Shown piece after piece: positions 25,047 through 33,709 of a stretch of 33,826 nucleotides of DNA. The position numbers were made by a program, and so were the translations under genes. Source of the stretch: Bacteroidaceae bacterium (lineage in GTDB: Bacteria; Bacteroidota; Bacteroidia; Bacteroidales; Bacteroidaceae); assembly GCA_017615125.1 (NCBI GenBank), contig JAGAAS010000061.1, positions 1-33,826 of the forward strand, written 5' to 3'. The notes under the pieces were generated by a model. That model saw nothing but the letters and a program-made list of their open reading frames with translations, ran no database searches and was not told the origin of the DNA. Every line of letters begins with the position of its first letter. The first letter of the stretch is position 1.

Positions 25047-28000
25047 ATGAAAGATAACTCGCAACTTACAATCTACAAAGCATCGGCAGGCTCGGGAAAG
25101 ACATTCACCCTTGCTGCCTCCTACATCACGCTGCTTGCCCAGAACCCGGAGTCGTACCGGCACATCCTCGCCGTCACCTTCACCAACAAGGCTACAGGCG
25201 AGATGAAAGAACGCATCCTCAGCCAGCTTTACGGCATCGCCCACTCGCTGCCGAGTTCCGAAGCATACCTCAAGGCCATCCAGGCACAGCTGGCGCGACA
25301 GGGCATTAGCGAGGATATGGCGCACAACGCCCTTACCCCTGAGCGCATCCGGAAGAATGCCGAAACAGCACTCACCAACATCCTTCACAACTATTCCTTC
25401 TTCCGCATCGAGACCATCGACTCGTTCATGCTCTCCATCCTCCGCAACCTTGCGAAAGAGCTCAATCTCGGGCACAACATGGACATCGAGCTGGACGAAA
25501 ATAAAGTCATCAAGGAAGGAGTACAAGAACTGTTACGGGACTTGAAATTAGGCTCTCACACGCTGGATTGGATTATCGATTATATCGAAGGAAACATCGA
25601 CGATGAGAAACGATGGGACGTGACGGACGAGCTGAATGTATTCGCAAAGAACCTCCACAAAGAAGAATATCTGCTCCATTCGGACGAGATAGAAAAGGCA
25701 TTAAAAGAGAATCCGAACCTCATCAAGCAACTGCAACAGCATCTGAACGCCGACAAGCATAACGCAGAAGTCGCCCTCAAAGAAAAAGCAAAGACGTTTT
25801 TCGATATTCTGGAAGCCAACGGGCTAGTTCCTGAAGATTTCAAGAATAAGGAAAAAGGGGTGTGCGGTTATTTCATTAAAATCAGAAAGGGCACCTACGA
25901 AGCTCCTGGTAAAAATGCACAAAATGCTATGAACGACCCTGAGGAATGGGCTCCCAGGACTTCCAAGAAAAAAGACATCATCAAGGCATTAGCCGAAAGC
26001 CAGCTGATTGACCTGTTGACAGAAACGGAGAAGCTCCGTATCTCCAGCGCTAAGAAGATAAATACAGCAGACCTTATCCTTCATAACCTTCACCAGCTTC
26101 AGCTGATAGGAAGCATTAACGATAAAATTGAGGAAATCAGCCAAAAGGAAAACAGGTTTCTTCTTGCCGACACGTGTGTCCTGCTCAGGAGAATGGCATC
26201 CGACGAATCCGACACCTCTTTTATATATGAGAAGACGGGAACCGAGATTGACCACATCCTCATCGACGAGTTCCAGGACACGTCGGGGATGCAATGGGCC
26301 AACTTTCTCCCTCTTCTACGAGAGAACCTGTCGCGCGGGAAAACAGACATCATCGTCGGTGACGTAAAGCAGTCGATATACCGTTGGAGAGACGGCAATG
26401 CCGACATTATGGAAAATGGCATTAAATCGGATCTTGCCACTTTCAATCCCCAAGAGGTGGCGCTTGTCACCAATCATCGCAGCCGGCAAGCTATTGTCAA
26501 CTTCAACAACGCCTTTTTCAAGAACCTGATCGAAGCACTCAAACACTACGACTCGGAATGCGACACAGACGCTATTGCGCAATACTACCGCGATGTGGAG
26601 CAGAAGTGCAAAGAAGATAACGAGGGAGGAAGCGTGCTGATTGTCGATGTTGCTAAAGAAGGAGATGAAGACAGCGACGAGGCAATGTGTCGGGCAACGG
26701 CACAAAAGATTGTCAAACTGCTGGATGCGGGAGTGAGACAAAACGAAATCGCCATCCTGACTCGAAGAAATGATAAAATCGCAACCATTGCCGAATGGAT
26801 TGGAACACACCCGGAGGAACTGGGCGGGCATACCGTAAACATCGTATCGGGAGAAGCCTACTCGCTTGAGTCATCCAGAGTCATCCTTCTATTAATCAGC
26901 ACACTGCGATGGATTAACAGCCCGGTAGGAACGAAAGAGGAAGACATCATTTCGTTTGCCTTGATGGGAATAGCCTTTCATGAACTCGTCCTCTCCGATA
27001 GCCTTACGATTACAGAGATATTGGAAAAACGAGACAGTCATTACGAACTTCCGACGTCCATTGCCGAGAAACACGACGAACTGGCTGCCCTTCCTCTTCC
27101 GGAACTCGTTTACCAGCTCTACGAGAGATATACGCTCTGCCGCGCAGAAGGGCACGATGCCTATCTGCAATCCTTCTTCGACTTGATACAACGCTACGCT
27201 GCAGACAAAGACGGCAACCTGTCGGACTTCCTTGAAGAGTGGGACGACACATTGAAAGACGTAAACATCCCTGCAGGAAAAGTCGACGGCATTCGAGCGA
27301 TGACCATTCACAAATCGAAAGGACTGGAATTTCATTCCGTCATCGTTCCGTTCTGCGATTGGGAAATAGAGCCTCGTTCTCATCCGACACTCTGGGTTGC
27401 TCCAAATGAAAAAATCGGAGAAGGACTCCCCTATCTGCCCGTTCCCCGACAATCGAAAATGAAAGAATCCGATTTTGCCGAAGCATATAAAAAGGAAACA
27501 CGGCAGCTATGGACAGACAATCTGAATCTGCTCTATGTAGCCTTTACGCGCCCCACGACAAATCTTGTTGTTTTGAGACAACAGTCCTCTTCCTCCTTAA
27601 CGTATGTTTCCGATTTCCTCGCCCTCGGGCTTGAAGAAGGAATGACGAATTATGGAGAAAGAATAAATATTTTTGGAGAAGGAATCTCGCCGGATGAAGA
27701 AGGGAAAAAATCTTTTCAAGAAGGAAAAAAATCGGGCGATGCAAACCCCTTCATTCTAACACCTTCCACGCAGCCGATTTTGTTCCACTCAAGCCCTCTC
27801 ACTATCCCCTTCCGACAGTCGAATGCATCAAAGACCTATATAAACAGAGGAGACGACAGCCCCATGAGCGAGTTTATCGAAAGGGGCAATCTCCTGCACG
27901 ACATCTTTGCCCACATTTCCACCTCCAGCGACGCGCACGACTACATCCGCAGGCTTTTCCGAATGGGGCTCATCGACAAAGCGCAAGAGGAGGAAATCAC

Positions 28001-28304
28001 AGCGTTCATAGAAAAGGCTTTAACTGAGCCGGAAGTGAAAGAATGGTTCAGCGGCACGTATGAGCTATATAACGAATGTACCATCCTCAGCAAGGACGAG
28101 AACGGAGACATCCGGCAAAACAGGCCCGACCGTGTGATGATAAGCGGAGACCGCGCTATCGTGGTGGACTTCAAGTTCGGGCAGCCTCTTGCCAAGCACA
28201 AGGCGCAGGTAAAGGCCTACATGAACCTGCTCTCGCAAATGGGATTCACCCAAATTGACGGATTCCTCTGGTATGTGACACTCTCTCAAATTCAACAAGT
28301 ATGA
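25047..28304 (+). CDS. addA: AddA/RecB-like UvrD-family helicase-nuclease
   Basis: The helicase-nuclease subunit of an AddAB-type complex that unwinds and resects double-strand DNA ends for RecA loading. All superfamily I motifs are visible in the 1085 residues. Walker A ASAGSGKT is at 12-19, AVTFTNKATGEMKER at motif Ia, and IDEFQDTSG near 409 (Walker B). VGDVKQSIYRWRDG is near 438, MTIHKSKGLEF near 752 and LLYVAFTRP near 828. A C-terminal PD-(D/E)XK nuclease follows, with GNLLHDIFAH near 946 and VVDFKFGQ near 1038. Between the helicase and nuclease parts, residues about 867-896 are encoded by a copy of the interspersed repeat. The stop overlaps the addB-like start (ATGA). ATG 25047 gives the N-terminus close to Walker A that is usual for this family. 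Confidence 0.93.
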   Translation: MKDNSQLTIYKASAGSGKTFTLAASYITLLAQNPESYRHILAVTFTNKATGEMKERILSQLYGIAHSLPSSEAYLKAIQAQLARQGISEDMAHNALTPERIRKNAETALTNILHNYSFFRIETIDSFMLSILRNLAKELNLGHNMDIELDENKVIKEGVQELLRDLKLGSHTLDWIIDYIEGNIDDEKRWDVTDELNVFAKNLHKEEYLLHSDEIEKALKENPNLIKQLQQHLNADKHNAEVALKEKAKTFFDILEANGLVPEDFKNKEKGVCGYFIKIRKGTYEAPGKNAQNAMNDPEEWAPRTSKKKDIIKALAESQLIDLLTETEKLRISSAKKINTADLILHNLHQLQLIGSINDKIEEISQKENRFLLADTCVLLRRMASDESDTSFIYEKTGTEIDHILIDEFQDTSGMQWANFLPLLRENLSRGKTDIIVGDVKQSIYRWRDGNADIMENGIKSDLATFNPQEVALVTNHRSRQAIVNFNNAFFKNLIEALKHYDSECDTDAIAQYYRDVEQKCKEDNEGGSVLIVDVAKEGDEDSDEAMCRATAQKIVKLLDAGVRQNEIAILTRRNDKIATIAEWIGTHPEELGGHTVNIVSGEAYSLESSRVILLLISTLRWINSPVGTKEEDIISFALMGIAFHELVLSDSLTITEILEKRDSHYELPTSIAEKHDELAALPLPELVYQLYERYTLCRAEGHDAYLQSFFDLIQRYAADKDGNLSDFLEEWDDTLKDVNIPAGKVDGIRAMTIHKSKGLEFHSVIVPFCDWEIEPRSHPTLWVAPNEKIGEGLPYLPVPRQSKMKESDFAEAYKKETRQLWTDNLNLLYVAFTRPTTNLVVLRQQSSSSLTYVSDFLALGLEEGMTNYGERINIFGEGISPDEEGKKSFQEGKKSGDANPFILTPSTQPILFHSSPLTIPFRQSNASKTYINRGDDSPMSEFIERGNLLHDIFAHISTSSDAHDYIRRLFRMGLIDKAQEEEITAFIEKALTEPEVKEWFSGTYELYNECTILSKDENGDIRQNRPDRVMISGDRAIVVDFKFGQPLAKHKAQVKAYMNLLSQMGFTQIDGFLWYVTLSQIQQV
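27647..27733 (+). repeat. Interspersed repeat, copy D, in frame inside the addA-like gene
   Basis: GAATTATGGAGAAAGAATAA from 27647, then TTTTTGGAGAAGGAATCTCG, CCGGATGAAGAAGGGAAAAA and a final AAGAAGGAAAAAAATC. It aligns with the intergenic copy C over about 50 bp. Here it is read in frame without stops as about 29 residues including NYGERINIFGEG and SPDEEGKKSFQEGKKSG. It lies in the linker between the last helicase motif and the nuclease domain, so it should be tolerated. Confidence 0.75.
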
Positions 28305-31030
28305 AGCCTTTCCTCTCTATAGTAGCGCACGACCTCTACGAACGTTGTGGAGGCGATTTGTCAAAGACTGTCGTCGTCTTTCCCGGCCAGCGCGCAGGGC
28401 TCTTCTTCAATCAATACCTCGTTGAGGAAGCCAACGGAAGACCCGTGTTTGCTCCCACATACCTCACATTGAATGAACTCTTCGCGCAACATTCCGACTT
28501 GCAGACAGAAGACCCGATACGCCTCGTGTGCCTTCTTCACCGCATCTATGTGCAGCAGACAGGAAGAGACGAGCCGCTCGACTCCTTCTACGCCTGGGGG
28601 AAGCTGATGCTCTCGGATTTCGACGACATCGACAAGAACAACGTCGAGACGAAAGGACTTTTCCGCAATCTCGAAAGCCTCGAGGCGATGTCCTCGCCCG
28701 AAGAATACCTTACCGAAGAGCAACTGGATATCTTGAAGCATTTCTTCGGCAAAGTGAAAGAAGGACTCGAAAAGTCGGAGATAAAGCGGAACTTCATTCA
28801 GGTGTGGCAGGTGATGGAGAAAATCTACGACACCTTCCATCAGCAACTGAAAAAGGAAGGTATCGCCTACGAAGGGATGGCCTATCGCGACGCTATCGAG
28901 AACTTCCGCGCCGAACGGCTTACTGCCGAGCACTACGCCTTTGTCGGATTCAACGTCCTCAACACCGTTGAAGACACATTCTTCCATCTGATTAACGACA
29001 CAGGAAAGACGCTCTTCTACTGGGATTATGACCATTATTATCTGGACAATCCTCATCATGAGGCAGGAACATTCATCAGAGAGAACCTACGAAAATTAGG
29101 GAATGCCTTAGAGAAAAGCAATGCGGAAGTTACGGAAGAGACCTATCGCAATCTGCAGCATATCAACAAGATTTCGATTGTCTCCGCCTCTTCCGACAAC
29201 GCGCAGGCCTCCTTCGTACACGACTGGACAAAGGAGAATATTACCCGTAAAGGACAAGAAACGGCTATCGTTCTCGCCAACGAGAAACTGCTGCAACCTG
29301 TGCTCCACGCTCTTCCCAACGACCTTTCGTCAGACGTTAACGTCACGATGGGGCTTCCCATCACTCATACGCGAGTTTTTCCCTTCCTTACCCGACTCAT
29401 CGAGGAAGAAAGCGCCATTCAGGACAACGCCGAGTGGCTGCTGTCCATCAGCAACGAGATAGACGCCTATGGCTCGCGCCTCAAGCACGAAGGAAACCGT
29501 CTTCAAGAGGAAGAAGAGGCTCTTTATCGGGCACACATAGCTGTGAATTCCTTGCGAAGGATTGTCGAAGATAAAACCCTCGTCGCTGGACGGAAGCTGC
29601 TGACGTCGCTTCTCCTGCAGATTCTTCACGACATCTCTGTTCCCTTCCACGGGGAGCCTCTCAGCGGGGTTCAAGTTATGGGTGTTCTGGAAACGAGGAA
29701 CCTTGACTTCCGCAATCTCCTCATCCTCTCCGTCAACGAAGGGATGCTCCCTCGCACACCTTCGGAAATATCATTCATTCCCTATAATCTGCGAAAAGCT
29801 TTCGGGCTGACAACGATAGAGCGCCAGACATCCGTTTACGCATACTACTTCTATCGACTCATCCAACGAGCCGAGCACGTGACACTTGTCTACAACAACG
29901 GAACCGACGGCCTCACTCAGCAAGTGCCCTCGAGGTTCATCTCGCAGCTCCTTGTTGAGTTTGGAGGACCGATTGAGCATACATCCCTTCAAGCTCCCTT
30001 CCAGGCACAAGGAGGTAAGAAGGAATTCGTTATACCCAGGACTCCCGAAACGCGCAAACGTCTGTTGCAGAAATATGCCGTGCAAACAGATAGGAAATCT
30101 GCTTATCTCTCCCCTTCTGCCCTCAACGATTACTTGAGTTGCAGCTTGAAATTCTGGCTTACAAGGATTGAAGGGCTGGAAATGGAAGACGAAGACACCG
30201 AAGACATATCTACTGCGCAGTTCGGAACACTGTTTCACGAAAGTGCGCAATTGGCATACGAAAAGCTCACGGAGCGAAATTCCAATGTTATAGCTTCGGA
30301 ACTAAGAAGTCTTGCCAACGACAAAATTGCTATCCAAAAAATAGTGGATACTGCTTTCCGCAAAAAACTGTTCAAGTTGGATGAGGAGCACTTCAACGAC
30401 GAGATGGAACCCAATGGGATTCAACTGATTAACTTTGAAGCTATCAAGAAATTGTTGAAGCAGCTGTTGCTTTTTGATGCTGAAAGAGCACCATTCACTT
30501 ATCGTGCTTCCGAGGAAAAAGTAACTACCGAAGTTTCACTCGATAGCAACGAAACTACTATTACACTCACTCTGGGAGGATATATTGACCGAATGGACGA
30601 GAAAGAAGGCATCCTGCGCATTGTCGACTACAAGACGGGAGGAAACGACGATTCGTTTAGTTCACTTGAGTCATTATTTGGCTCATCCAACAAGAAATAC
30701 GTATTTCAGATACTCTTCTACTCATGGGTTCTTTGTCATAATAAGAAGAATCTGGAACAGCTCAACATCCCCTCCGAAGTAAAAATAAGTCCGGCCCTTC
30801 TTTACTTGAAAAAAACGGCAAATAAAGAATACGACCCTACGATTTCTCGTAGCAAGCAACCAGTTACCGATTTCGAAAGCCAGTATTACGAAGACTTCAA
30901 CGAGCAGCTTCAAATGCTACTGGAACGAATTTTTAACTCCGACGAGCCTTTCAAGCAAGCCCCTTCCAACAATTCGTGCAAGTATTGCAAGTTCCTTTCG
31001 CTTTGCGGAAGAAAAGAGCCCGAGTATTAA
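28301..31030 (+). CDS. addB: AddB-like PD-(D/E)XK nuclease with Fe-S cysteines
   Basis: The second subunit of the AddAB-type end-resection complex, 909 residues. The N-terminal segment VVVFPGQRAGLFFNQYL (near residue 22) corresponds to the helicase-like part of AddB but lacks a GKT Walker A, as in AddB proteins outside the Firmicutes. A middle motif VNEGMLPRTPSEISF is typical of the family. The C-terminal nuclease has GTLFHESAQLAYEKL near 643 and IVDYKTGG near 774. Four cysteines, one in CSLKFWL near 614 and three in CKYCKFLSLC near 893, match the Fe-S cluster ligands that bracket AddB and Cas4-type nucleases. It overlaps the addA-like stop codon by four bases (ATGA), so the two subunits are co-translated. 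Confidence 0.92.
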   Translation: MKPFLSIVAHDLYERCGGDLSKTVVVFPGQRAGLFFNQYLVEEANGRPVFAPTYLTLNELFAQHSDLQTEDPIRLVCLLHRIYVQQTGRDEPLDSFYAWGKLMLSDFDDIDKNNVETKGLFRNLESLEAMSSPEEYLTEEQLDILKHFFGKVKEGLEKSEIKRNFIQVWQVMEKIYDTFHQQLKKEGIAYEGMAYRDAIENFRAERLTAEHYAFVGFNVLNTVEDTFFHLINDTGKTLFYWDYDHYYLDNPHHEAGTFIRENLRKLGNALEKSNAEVTEETYRNLQHINKISIVSASSDNAQASFVHDWTKENITRKGQETAIVLANEKLLQPVLHALPNDLSSDVNVTMGLPITHTRVFPFLTRLIEEESAIQDNAEWLLSISNEIDAYGSRLKHEGNRLQEEEEALYRAHIAVNSLRRIVEDKTLVAGRKLLTSLLLQILHDISVPFHGEPLSGVQVMGVLETRNLDFRNLLILSVNEGMLPRTPSEISFIPYNLRKAFGLTTIERQTSVYAYYFYRLIQRAEHVTLVYNNGTDGLTQQVPSRFISQLLVEFGGPIEHTSLQAPFQAQGGKKEFVIPRTPETRKRLLQKYAVQTDRKSAYLSPSALNDYLSCSLKFWLTRIEGLEMEDEDTEDISTAQFGTLFHESAQLAYEKLTERNSNVIASELRSLANDKIAIQKIVDTAFRKKLFKLDEEHFNDEMEPNGIQLINFEAIKKLLKQLLLFDAERAPFTYRASEEKVTTEVSLDSNETTITLTLGGYIDRMDEKEGILRIVDYKTGGNDDSFSSLESLFGSSNKKYVFQILFYSWVLCHNKKNLEQLNIPSEVKISPALLYLKKTANKEYDPTISRSKQPVTDFESQYYEDFNEQLQMLLERIFNSDEPFKQAPSNNSCKYCKFLSLCGRKEPEY

Positions 31031-31074
31031 TTGCAGCAAATTTTTAGCGTTTTCTCTTAGACCTTCTCCTCATA

Positions 31075-32670
31075 ATGATTTCCGAATACCAGCTACGACT
31101 CCTTCCTCAGCAGGCTGCCAACGAACAGTCGGTGAAAGATTTCATCTCTCGACAGTATGGTTTGGACATACGAACCATTCAGGCGGTACGCACGCTCAAG
31201 CGCAGCATTGACGCTCGGCAGCGAACCGTTTTTGTCAACCTCACCGTTCGTGCTTACATCAACGAGCTGCCCTCGGATGACGAGTACGTACATACCGAGT
31301 ATCCCAACGTGGAGGGAAAGCCAGAAGTAATTGTCGTAGGAGCAGGACCTGGAGGTCTTTTCGCTGCCTTACGGCTCATCGAGCTGGGTTTCCGTCCCAT
31401 TGTGGTTGAGCGAGGAAAAGATGTTCATAGCCGCAAACGGGATATTGCGCGCATCAGCCGCGAGCATACTGTCGACCCCGAATCAAACTATTCGTTCGGT
31501 GAAGGAGGCGCAGGAGCCTACAGCGATGGGAAGCTCTACACGCGAAGCAAGAAACGCGGCAACGCCGAGAAGATTCTGAATGTTTTCTGTCAGCACGGCG
31601 CATCCGTTTCCATCCTCTCCGATGCGCATCCTCATATCGGAACGGACAAGCTTCCTCGCGTCATCGAAAACATGCGCAACACCATTCTCGGCTGCGGAGG
31701 GAGCGTGCTGTTTGAAACAAAGATGACGGACATCCTCTTTGAGAAGAACCGCGTTTGCGGCATCAGGTACGAGGCTGTGAGGCGCAACGAGCAGGGCGAG
31801 GAAACAAGTCGTGAGCAAGGAACAATCAATGCTCAGGCACTCATTCTCGCTACAGGCCATTCGGCTCGTGACGTTTATCGCTGGCTTTTCAAAAACGGCA
31901 TCGAGATAGAGCCCAAAGGCATCGCGATGGGTGTCCGGCTCGAGCATCCTGCTGAACTCATCGACCAAATCCAGTATCACAGCCCTGCAGGAAAGGGCAA
32001 ATGGCTTCCGACTGCCGAATACAGCTTTGTGACGCAAGTGGACGGACGGGGTGTCTATAGTTTCTGTATGTGCCCGGGAGGATTTGTCGTCCCCGCAGCA
32101 TCAGGCCCCGAGCAAGTCGTCGTCAACGGTATGTCGCCCAGCGGACGAAACGGGAAATGGAGCAATGCCGGAATGGTGGTAGAGATACGTCCCGAGGACA
32201 TCGAGGGAGACGGCGCGCTACGCATCATGGAGTATCAGGAACGCTTGGAACACGAAGCCTGGCTTATGGGAGGACGTCGTCAGACGGCTCCTGCGCAGCG
32301 GATGGCTGACTTCGTAAAAGGCAAGCTTTCCTTCGACCTCCCCGCCTCGAGCTATAGTCCTGGGTTGGTTTCGTCGCCTCTTCATTTCTGGATGCCAACG
32401 CTTATCGCACAGCGGCTTGCACGCGGTTTCGAGACATTCGGGCGTCAAAGCCGAGGATTTCTGACAAACGAAGCTTGCATCATCGGTGTGGAGACGCGCA
32501 CATCTTCCCCCGTTCGAATCATCCGCGACAGCGAAACGCTTCAGCACATCCGACTGCAAGGACTCTTCCCTTGCGGCGAAGGAGCGGGCTATGCGGGAGG
32601 CATCGTTTCGGCAGGAGTAGACGGAGAGCGCTGCGCCGAAATGGCAGCACAGTATTTGCAACAAGCGTAG
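31075..32670 (+). CDS. FAD-dependent dehydrogenase (COG2509-type)
   Basis: A soluble flavoprotein of 531 residues. A small N-terminal domain (about 1-80) precedes a Rossmann FAD-binding fold with VVGAGPGGLFAALRLIELG near 87 and the acidic end of strand two in VVERG. NYSFGEGGAGAYSDGKLYTR near 138 is the hallmark of the uncharacterised FAD-dependent dehydrogenase family. A second FAD contact, GEGAGYAGGIVSAGVDGERC, lies near 501. No membrane segment is seen. Substrate and physiological role are not established for this family. It begins 44 bp after the addB-like gene on the same strand, with no promoter between, so co-transcription is likely even though a functional link to DNA repair is not evident. 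Confidence 0.88.
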   Translation: MISEYQLRLLPQQAANEQSVKDFISRQYGLDIRTIQAVRTLKRSIDARQRTVFVNLTVRAYINELPSDDEYVHTEYPNVEGKPEVIVVGAGPGGLFAALRLIELGFRPIVVERGKDVHSRKRDIARISREHTVDPESNYSFGEGGAGAYSDGKLYTRSKKRGNAEKILNVFCQHGASVSILSDAHPHIGTDKLPRVIENMRNTILGCGGSVLFETKMTDILFEKNRVCGIRYEAVRRNEQGEETSREQGTINAQALILATGHSARDVYRWLFKNGIEIEPKGIAMGVRLEHPAELIDQIQYHSPAGKGKWLPTAEYSFVTQVDGRGVYSFCMCPGGFVVPAASGPEQVVVNGMSPSGRNGKWSNAGMVVEIRPEDIEGDGALRIMEYQERLEHEAWLMGGRRQTAPAQRMADFVKGKLSFDLPASSYSPGLVSSPLHFWMPTLIAQRLARGFETFGRQSRGFLTNEACIIGVETRTSSPVRIIRDSETLQHIRLQGLFPCGEGAGYAGGIVSAGVDGERCAEMAAQYLQQA

Positions 32671-32698
32671 GACGACAGGATAACGACAAACCACTATC

Positions 32699-33373
32699 AT
32701 GAACTTAGAACGAGGCACCATACATTCCGACGCCGAGCTGATGGAGCTCATCCAGCATATCGGCTTCCTCCCGCTCCTCCCCTGCGACATTCGCGGCTTT
32801 TCTGCCGAAGAAGCCGTCGATGACGAATGCCAGTATGTCGTGCTTCCCGACGGCAGCTGGGATTGGCCCTTATGGAAGTGGAAGGGAACCATCATTACCG
32901 ACAGCCCTTGCGTGTATGGGAAGTTCTTCGCGGGGAAAGCGGGCTTCATCAGCCGCGAGTGGTGGCCCGACTTCTGCAACTATCGCCGCAGCCGACATCC
33001 CCTCCCCGAAGACGACACCATAGAGCAGATCATCCTCGACACCTTGCGCGAGAACGGCAGCCTTATCACGCGCGAGCTGCGTGCCGCCTGCGGGTTCACA
33101 GGGCCAAAGATGCGGAGCCGCTTCGATGCCTACGTCACACGCCTCCAGATGGCTACGCGCATCGTTACTGAAGATTTCGTCTATCCCCTTGACAAGCACC
33201 GCCGCCCCTACGGCTGGGGATGGTCGTTGCTTACTACGCCCGAGCTGCTCCTTGGGCGCGAAGCCTGCTCATCCGAGCATACGCCCCAACAGTCCTTTGA
33301 CCTACTCTACTCCCACCTACGCCAGCTTCTCCCCCGAGCCACAGACAAACAAATCCAGAAACTTTTAGATTAA
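32699..33373 (+). CDS. Possible AlkZ-related winged-helix protein
   Basis: A 224-residue protein without signal peptide or membrane segment. The first half has many conserved-looking aromatic residues (DGSWDWPLWKWKGTI, REWWPDFCNYRR). The second half contains a probable winged-helix segment (ILDTLRENGSLITRELRAAC, then GFTGPKMRSRFDAYVTRLQM) followed by YGWGWSLLTTPE. This arrangement recalls the short AlkZ-related proteins, relatives of the crosslink-repair glycosylase YcaQ, but the match is by eye and the catalytic residues cannot be assigned. It starts 28 bp after the dehydrogenase and closes the addAB-led operon. A DNA-related role would fit that position. Confidence 0.7.
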   Translation: MNLERGTIHSDAELMELIQHIGFLPLLPCDIRGFSAEEAVDDECQYVVLPDGSWDWPLWKWKGTIITDSPCVYGKFFAGKAGFISREWWPDFCNYRRSRHPLPEDDTIEQIILDTLRENGSLITRELRAACGFTGPKMRSRFDAYVTRLQMATRIVTEDFVYPLDKHRRPYGWGWSLLTTPELLLGREACSSEHTPQQSFDLLYSHLRQLLPRATDKQIQKLLD

Positions 33374-33377
33374 AAAC

Positions 33378-33394
33378 ACAAAGTTTTTCTTTGT
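33378..33394 (+). terminator. Weak hairpin after the AlkZ-related gene
   Basis: ACAAAG and CTTTGT pair around a five-T loop just after the stop codon. The stem is short and AT-rich. The stronger CACGAAGG hairpins that follow may be the true end of the transcript. Confidence 0.4.
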
Positions 33395-33395
33395 A

Positions 33396-33470
33396 CCTTC
33401 ACGAAGGCACACGTTCTCCTTCACGAAGGAGAAGTTAAGACATCACGAAGGCACACGTTAGCCTTCGTGA
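33396..33470. repeat. CACGAAGG direct and inverted repeats
   Basis: CACGAAGGCACACGTT occurs twice in direct orientation, at 33400-33415 and 33444-33459. Each is followed by a related CCTTC-AC/GT-GAAGG block. Within the array TTCTCCTTC/GAAGGAGAA (33414-33433) forms a 9-bp stem with two bases between the arms, and TCACGAAGGC/GCCTTCGTGA (33443-33470) a 10-bp stem with an 8-nt loop. It sits between the addAB operon and tnpB. It might act as terminator or be a small repeat family of its own. Confidence 0.75.
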
Positions 33471-33587
33471 AGGCATAATAAAAAAAGTAAAGTTTACTAT
33501 ATCGTAATCAAAAAACAGTGTTGCTTCTAGAAGAGAAACAATCCAGCGAAGAAAGCATTTTTAGGACTCGAGTTAGTACTTTAGACC

Positions 33588-33602
33588 ATATCGAAACGAT
33601 AT
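33588..33602. repeat. Short ATATCG hairpin upstream of tnpB
   Basis: ATATCG and CGATAT pair around AAA. IS200/IS605 elements have subterminal hairpins at their ends, so this might belong to the left end of the element, but no boundary or cleavage site can be fixed from this alone. The remaining sequence from 33475 to 33680 is AT-rich with no gene. Confidence 0.3.
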
Positions 33603-33680
33603 TAAATGTAAGACAATAATAGAAAAACGTCCTACTTCTTTTTTTTTGAAGTTTTTTTTCAAAACTCAAAAAAAAATGGT

Positions 33681-33688
33681 TATATTTG
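33681..33688 (+). promoter_or_regulatory. -7 element ahead of tnpB
   Basis: TATATTTG at 33681-33688, consensus TAnnTTTG, lies 21 bp ahead of the ATG. No TTTG is found at the usual distance upstream. Confidence 0.5.
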
Positions 33689-33709
33689 TAGCATCATTCA
33701 GCATTGGAT

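Noticed and set aside
33396-33470. CRISPR array near tnpB
   Set aside because: Only two related repeats with similar rather than unique intervening sequence; hairpins explain the pattern better.
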